64,000 bases of DNA, from NCBI RefSeq assembly GCF_017358165.1, contig NZ_CP071446.1:930001-994000 (forward strand), written 5' to 3'. This document shows, piece by piece, positions 60,660 to 64,000 of this stretch. The notes under the pieces are model-generated. The model saw nothing but the letters and a program-made list of their open reading frames with translations, did not search any database and was not told the origin of the DNA. The position numbers and the translations under genes are program-made. Position 1 is the first letter of the stretch; each line of letters begins with the position of its first letter. This DNA comes from Thermosipho ferrireducens. Its GTDB lineage: Bacteria > Thermotogota > Thermotogae > Thermotogales > Fervidobacteriaceae.

Positions 60660-62970
60660 TTTTATCTTCACTGTTTAAATATAGGAATATGCTCACAAAC
60701 CATGATATTATCAATCCTATAACTACTAAAATTCCAAATTCTCTCAAAAGTTCACCTTTTGCAAACAAAAAGCTTCCAAATGCTATTATGGTAGTTAAAT
60801 TTGAAACAGTAACTGCCTTTTCAGTTTTTACAATGCTTTCCCTTCCATATTTTATACTGTGAGATAGGTGAATCATACTATCAACACCAATACCCATGAA
60901 AATAGGGATTATTAGTAGATTTAAGAATGTAAGTTCGATGTTGAATACAAAATATCCAAGACCTATAGCAGAAGCAATGGTTAAAAAGACATAGAAAGTA
61001 ATCTTGATTCCTTTAATAAGATTGAGTTGGTCTATCATAAGAACAATTAATATTGCAACAATTACAAAATAAGCGGCTTTTATCGTGGAATTGATTAAAT
61101 ATTTCATCACTTTATAAAATAAAGCGGGATAACCAAAGACTTTATAGTTTTTTAATACATCTCCATATATTAATTGAAGGCCATTGTTTTCCCATAAAGG
61201 TACTGTTTCTTTTGCATAAATCAAAAAATATCTATTCCCTTTTGTATCATAGAAAAATAATGTGGGGATATCTTTTTCTAAACTAACAAAAATATCTTCA
61301 AAAGTTTTTGCATTTCGCAATAAAGTTAGTGTTTCTATAAGACTGTCGTACAGTTTATATTTTCTAAAAACTATATCAAGCATTGGTTCATTTATGATAT
61401 CAAAGAGTTGTTTGTAGAAGGTTTCTTTTACTTCTGCAAGCATTTGTGGATTTTCAACAAAGTTTAATATAGAAAAGGTACCTGAGAATAAAGGACTCTT
61501 GTCTAAATCTTCTTTTATTTTTTTCAGTTCTTCGAAAGTTTTTGCACCAATAATCACATTTCCAATACCAAATTCTCCAAATTTTTTCAGTGCTATTTCT
61601 CCAGCAATTATTGATTCAGATTTCCCTGGAATAAGCCCAGGAGGTGTGTAAGAAAAATTTTTCATAGCTTCGTAACCAAAATAAGAGAAACCAATCAGTA
61701 TTACCCATATAGCAATTGTAATAGGTTTGAACTTTCTAACAAGCTCTATAAATCTTGAAAAATATTCTTTTTTTGGAACTCTAATTCTATGCAAAAAGGT
61801 TATATAAAACGAGGGGATTAATAAATTCATGATAAGATAAAAAATAATAACTCCAACGGCAGAAGATATTCCCATTTGCTTTAAAGGTTGAGATGGACTT
61901 AGAGCTATAACACCAAGTGCCACTGATGTTGTAATTGCTGAAACGCTTGAGGGGACTAAATTTTCTTTTATGGCTTCTGTAATACTTTGCTTTGTTTTTC
62001 CGTGCAATCTAATGTTTTCGTGTATTTTAGCTGTTATATGAATACCATAATCTATTCCAAGCCCCAAAAGCATAGCATTAACAAAAGAAGTGATAATATT
62101 AATCTTTTTAAACAATAAAACAATAATACCCATACTTATTCCCATGCTAAGAAGCATTGAAACGAAAAGGAAAAGCATTGTAGAAGTACTTCCATAAGAT
62201 AACAATAAAAGTAAAGAGATTCCAAAAAGAGAAATAAGAGTAGTTATTTGAAAATCTTTAGTAACCTGAATATTTCCCTCATAGTTGCTCATTGCTGAAC
62301 CGCTAAATAAAATTTGACTATTCCATTTTTCTGATATTTTTTTTGATAAATTTTTTAAATAAGGAATTGCTTTGTTGACAAAATTAACATCTGTTACAGG
62401 CTTTGCCATAGAAAAATTCATCAATAAGATGTCTTTATCTGAAGATATTAAATAGTATTTTTTTATGCCGCTTCTTGAAAGAAAAGCGTTAGCAAAGCTT
62501 GTAACATTATAAAGTGCTGTTCCAACATTTCTCCAGAAGCGAAAATCTATGATTGATCTTGGTTCTATAAAAAATAATGATTTATAGTAATTTATGACAT
62601 TATTCAAGTTTTTTTTGTCAACTGCAAAGAGTCCGTATTTTATCAATGTTTCAGGATTATCAAAAGGTTCCGCCATAGATACATAGGGAGTATTCTCAAA
62701 CATTTCTTTTAGTTCAAAAACAAACTTATCTATGTCGTTGACGTTTGAAACTTTTGCTACCACAAGCAATGTATTGGATATCACTTTCTCTGCTGTAAAT
62801 TTTAGCTGATCGTTGAAATCTGCCTCATCAGCTGGGGCAAGTTGAGTTAACTCCGCATCTACTTTTAAGTTTAAAAGGCTGTAGAGTCCTAAAAAACTTC
62901 CCAGTATAAAAATTATAAGTATTACTATTTTTGAGTTTTTTATAATAAAATTTGAGATAATATTGACCAA
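60643..62970 (-). CDS. MMPL/RND-family transporter
   Basis: The protein has 775 residues with 12 predicted membrane segments in two halves; each half has a large outer loop (residues ~50-215 and ~420-610). Motifs GLGIDYGIHITAK and GIGVDSMIHLSHS are typical of MMPL transporters of lipids or hopanoids. TTG start 8 nt after GGGGGTGA, overlapping the next gene. Confidence 0.92.
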   Translation of the reverse strand: MVNIISNFIIKNSKIVILIIFILGSFLGLYSLLNLKVDAELTQLAPADEADFNDQLKFTAEKVISNTLLVVAKVSNVNDIDKFVFELKEMFENTPYVSMAEPFDNPETLIKYGLFAVDKKNLNNVINYYKSLFFIEPRSIIDFRFWRNVGTALYNVTSFANAFLSRSGIKKYYLISSDKDILLMNFSMAKPVTDVNFVNKAIPYLKNLSKKISEKWNSQILFSGSAMSNYEGNIQVTKDFQITTLISLFGISLLLLLSYGSTSTMLFLFVSMLLSMGISMGIIVLLFKKINIITSFVNAMLLGLGIDYGIHITAKIHENIRLHGKTKQSITEAIKENLVPSSVSAITTSVALGVIALSPSQPLKQMGISSAVGVIIFYLIMNLLIPSFYITFLHRIRVPKKEYFSRFIELVRKFKPITIAIWVILIGFSYFGYEAMKNFSYTPPGLIPGKSESIIAGEIALKKFGEFGIGNVIIGAKTFEELKKIKEDLDKSPLFSGTFSILNFVENPQMLAEVKETFYKQLFDIINEPMLDIVFRKYKLYDSLIETLTLLRNAKTFEDIFVSLEKDIPTLFFYDTKGNRYFLIYAKETVPLWENNGLQLIYGDVLKNYKVFGYPALFYKVMKYLINSTIKAAYFVIVAILIVLMIDQLNLIKGIKITFYVFLTIASAIGLGYFVFNIELTFLNLLIIPIFMGIGVDSMIHLSHSIKYGRESIVKTEKAVTVSNLTTIIAFGSFLFAKGELLREFGILVVIGLIISWFVSIFLYLNSEDKIKISK

Positions 62971-63359
62971 TTAGTTGTCACCCCCGTCAAAAAAATTAAT
63001 AAAGCGCCTGCCCTTACTATGATAACCCAGAGTCGTTTTTCAAAATTCGCTTTATACGTATTCGAAATTACAAAACATATAATAAACGAGAAATATACAT
63101 TTGCATTTATCAGATTTAATAAATATGCGAACACCGGGACGAAAATATATACCCAGAATCTTTCTATTTCTGCAAATAAAAATTCTTTACCTTTGACACT
63201 TACAATAAAACTGAATAAAATGAAATATATGGAATAGAATATTAATATCATCTTTTGAACAGTGAATAAATTCACTTTCAGGGCGTATGAGGATACCACA
63301 TAACTTAAAAAAGAAAATAGCAATATTAAAATCGTATACTGCCACTTTTTCTGCTTCAT
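62940..63359 (-). CDS. Small multi-pass membrane protein
   Basis: The protein has 139 residues and four predicted membrane segments (SFLSYVVSSYALKVN, LIFYSIYFILFSFIVS, and others). No family recognised. It overlaps the MMPL gene by 31 nt and the next gene by 4 nt, so it may be a partner of the transporter. Confidence 0.7.
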   Translation of the reverse strand: MKQKKWQYTILILLFSFLSYVVSSYALKVNLFTVQKMILIFYSIYFILFSFIVSVKGKEFLFAEIERFWVYIFVPVFAYLLNLINANVYFSFIICFVISNTYKANFEKRLWVIIVRAGALLIFLTGVTTNWSILSQILL

Positions 63360-63886
63360 TTTATTTCAACTCCGTATCTTTTTAAAATTGTTTTTAAAGT
63401 TTTATTCTCCTCGATGTCTAAATTCAGTTTCTGCGGTATACCTTTGAGAGCAGAAACCACTGCTTTTCCAACGTTTTTGGTCCCGTTTTCATCAAAGGTT
63501 AAATTTGGAATGTAATAAAAGATTTTGCCATTAACATTTATATAAATTATTTTATATGTTTTTCCCCACCACAATGTTTTTGTTTTTTCACTTTTTTTGT
63601 AATGAATCCCGAATCTTTTTATAGCCTGTTCAAGTTCAGATAGCTTTTTTACATTTTCAACTAAATAGGCTTGTTTCCCAACCAGATTAAATTCAGATAT
63701 AAGTTTTTGAGATATCATTTGCTTTTTTATATTGAGAAAGTAATCTCTGAAAGGGTTATTCAATAGAACTTGAGGAGGAGAAAGTATTTCCATACTTTCT
63801 CCTTCCTGCATAATTATTGTTTTGGTCAATATTAAAAATGCAAAGGTAATAAGTAAGAGTATAAATACTCCAAATGTGCCTTTCAT
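63356..63886 (-). CDS. Predicted membrane-anchored extracytoplasmic protein
   Basis: The protein has 176 residues. One N-terminal membrane segment (GTFGVFILLLITFAFLILTK) and an outside domain with WWGKTYKIIYINVNGKIFYY. No family recognised. ATG 63886 lies 1 nt after the upstream stop; a TTG at 63901 is an alternative. It overlaps the 62940-63359 gene by 4 nt. Confidence 0.65.
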   Translation of the reverse strand: MKGTFGVFILLLITFAFLILTKTIIMQEGESMEILSPPQVLLNNPFRDYFLNIKKQMISQKLISEFNLVGKQAYLVENVKKLSELEQAIKRFGIHYKKSEKTKTLWWGKTYKIIYINVNGKIFYYIPNLTFDENGTKNVGKAVVSALKGIPQKLNLDIEENKTLKTILKRYGVEIK

Positions 63887-63887
63887 T

Positions 63888-64000
63888 TTAACGATTTTCA
63901 ATTAAATATTTTAAGGCTTCCTTAATGTAAGGATCGTCGACATTAACACTTATATGAGTTTTTGTGTACTCAACAACTTCTTGCTTGTGGTTGTTTTCAG
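63888..64000 (-). CDS. Partial hypothetical protein (C-terminus only)
   Basis: The last 36 residues of a minus-strand gene that continues past the window: ...EVVEYTKTHISVNVDDPYIK EALKYLIENR. The stop TAA is 1 nt before the next ATG, so it belongs to the same operon. Too short to name. Confidence 0.6.
   Translation of the reverse strand, partial: ENNHKQEVVEYTKTHISVNVDDPYIKEALKYLIENR

Overview
The window looks like chromosomal DNA of a Thermotogota bacterium (Thermosipho/Fervidobacteriaceae-like). This is inferred from low GC, many TTG/GTG starts with strong GGAGG ribosome sites, signal-peptide beta-barrel proteins suited to a toga-type outer sheath, and a thermophile-style set of CRISPR and housekeeping genes. 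I could not run a database search, so the genus is a guess.

Region 1 (1-10655, all minus strand) is a CRISPR type III-A locus. Transcription runs from right to left: cas2 - cas1 - cas2, then a new transcription unit of a MazF-like/Zn protein, a sigma factor, a CalpT-like protein, a SAVED-Lon protease (CalpL), a CARF-HEPN RNase (Csx1), cas10 (HD + GGDD), csm2, csm3 and csm4 (cut by the window edge). The sigma / CalpT / CalpL trio matches the CalpL-CalpT-CalpS system described from Sulfurihydrogenibium: cyclic tetra-adenylate made by Cas10 activates a protease that cleaves a MazF homologue and frees a sigma factor. Here it sits in one operon with Csx1 and with an extra MazF-like protein not obviously part of the described trio.

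Region 2 (about 10.7-18.6 kb) is an accessory island. It holds a beta-barrel gene, a small orphan gene, CRISPR array 1 (14 repeats), a DarTG toxin-antitoxin operon preceded by three tiny genes that resemble the N-terminal extension of DarT, an IS110 element with a structured ncRNA that fits a bridge RNA, a degenerate repeat, CRISPR array 2 (9 repeats, same repeat), and dispersed short repeats. Arrays 1 and 2 share an almost identical ~300-bp leader, so both are read on the minus strand. A third array with a different but related repeat (12 repeats) lies at 43.1-43.9 kb. Several spacers appear to hit homologous genes of related invaders, and spacers in all three arrays can be read as sense protein-coding sequence, so the crRNAs would be antisense to mRNA, as type III interference requires.

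Region 3 (18.6-42.8 kb) is mostly housekeeping: tRNA-Thr, obg-nadD-dus; polysaccharide deacetylase, aminotransferase, MBL hydrolase, PBP1, an enolase-superfamily fragment and ndk; ABC-2 permease, VWA-like metallopeptidase and barrel; cinA-lacI with a likely operator; mutL-GH13-phosphoesterase; an ABC exporter pair; DUF2089 + bactofilin-like; nitronate monooxygenase-like; oxidoreductase; M23 peptidase; tRNA-Met.

Region 4 (44-64 kb) carries radical SAM, thioesterase, ftsH and tilS; then a long plus-strand run with M42 peptidase, SPOR protein, uppP, hutI, NusG-II/Gx transporter pair, maf, radC, TPR-like, outer-membrane protein, two GT2 glycosyltransferases and a flippase-like membrane protein; and finally a minus-strand MMPL/RND transporter with three small partner genes.
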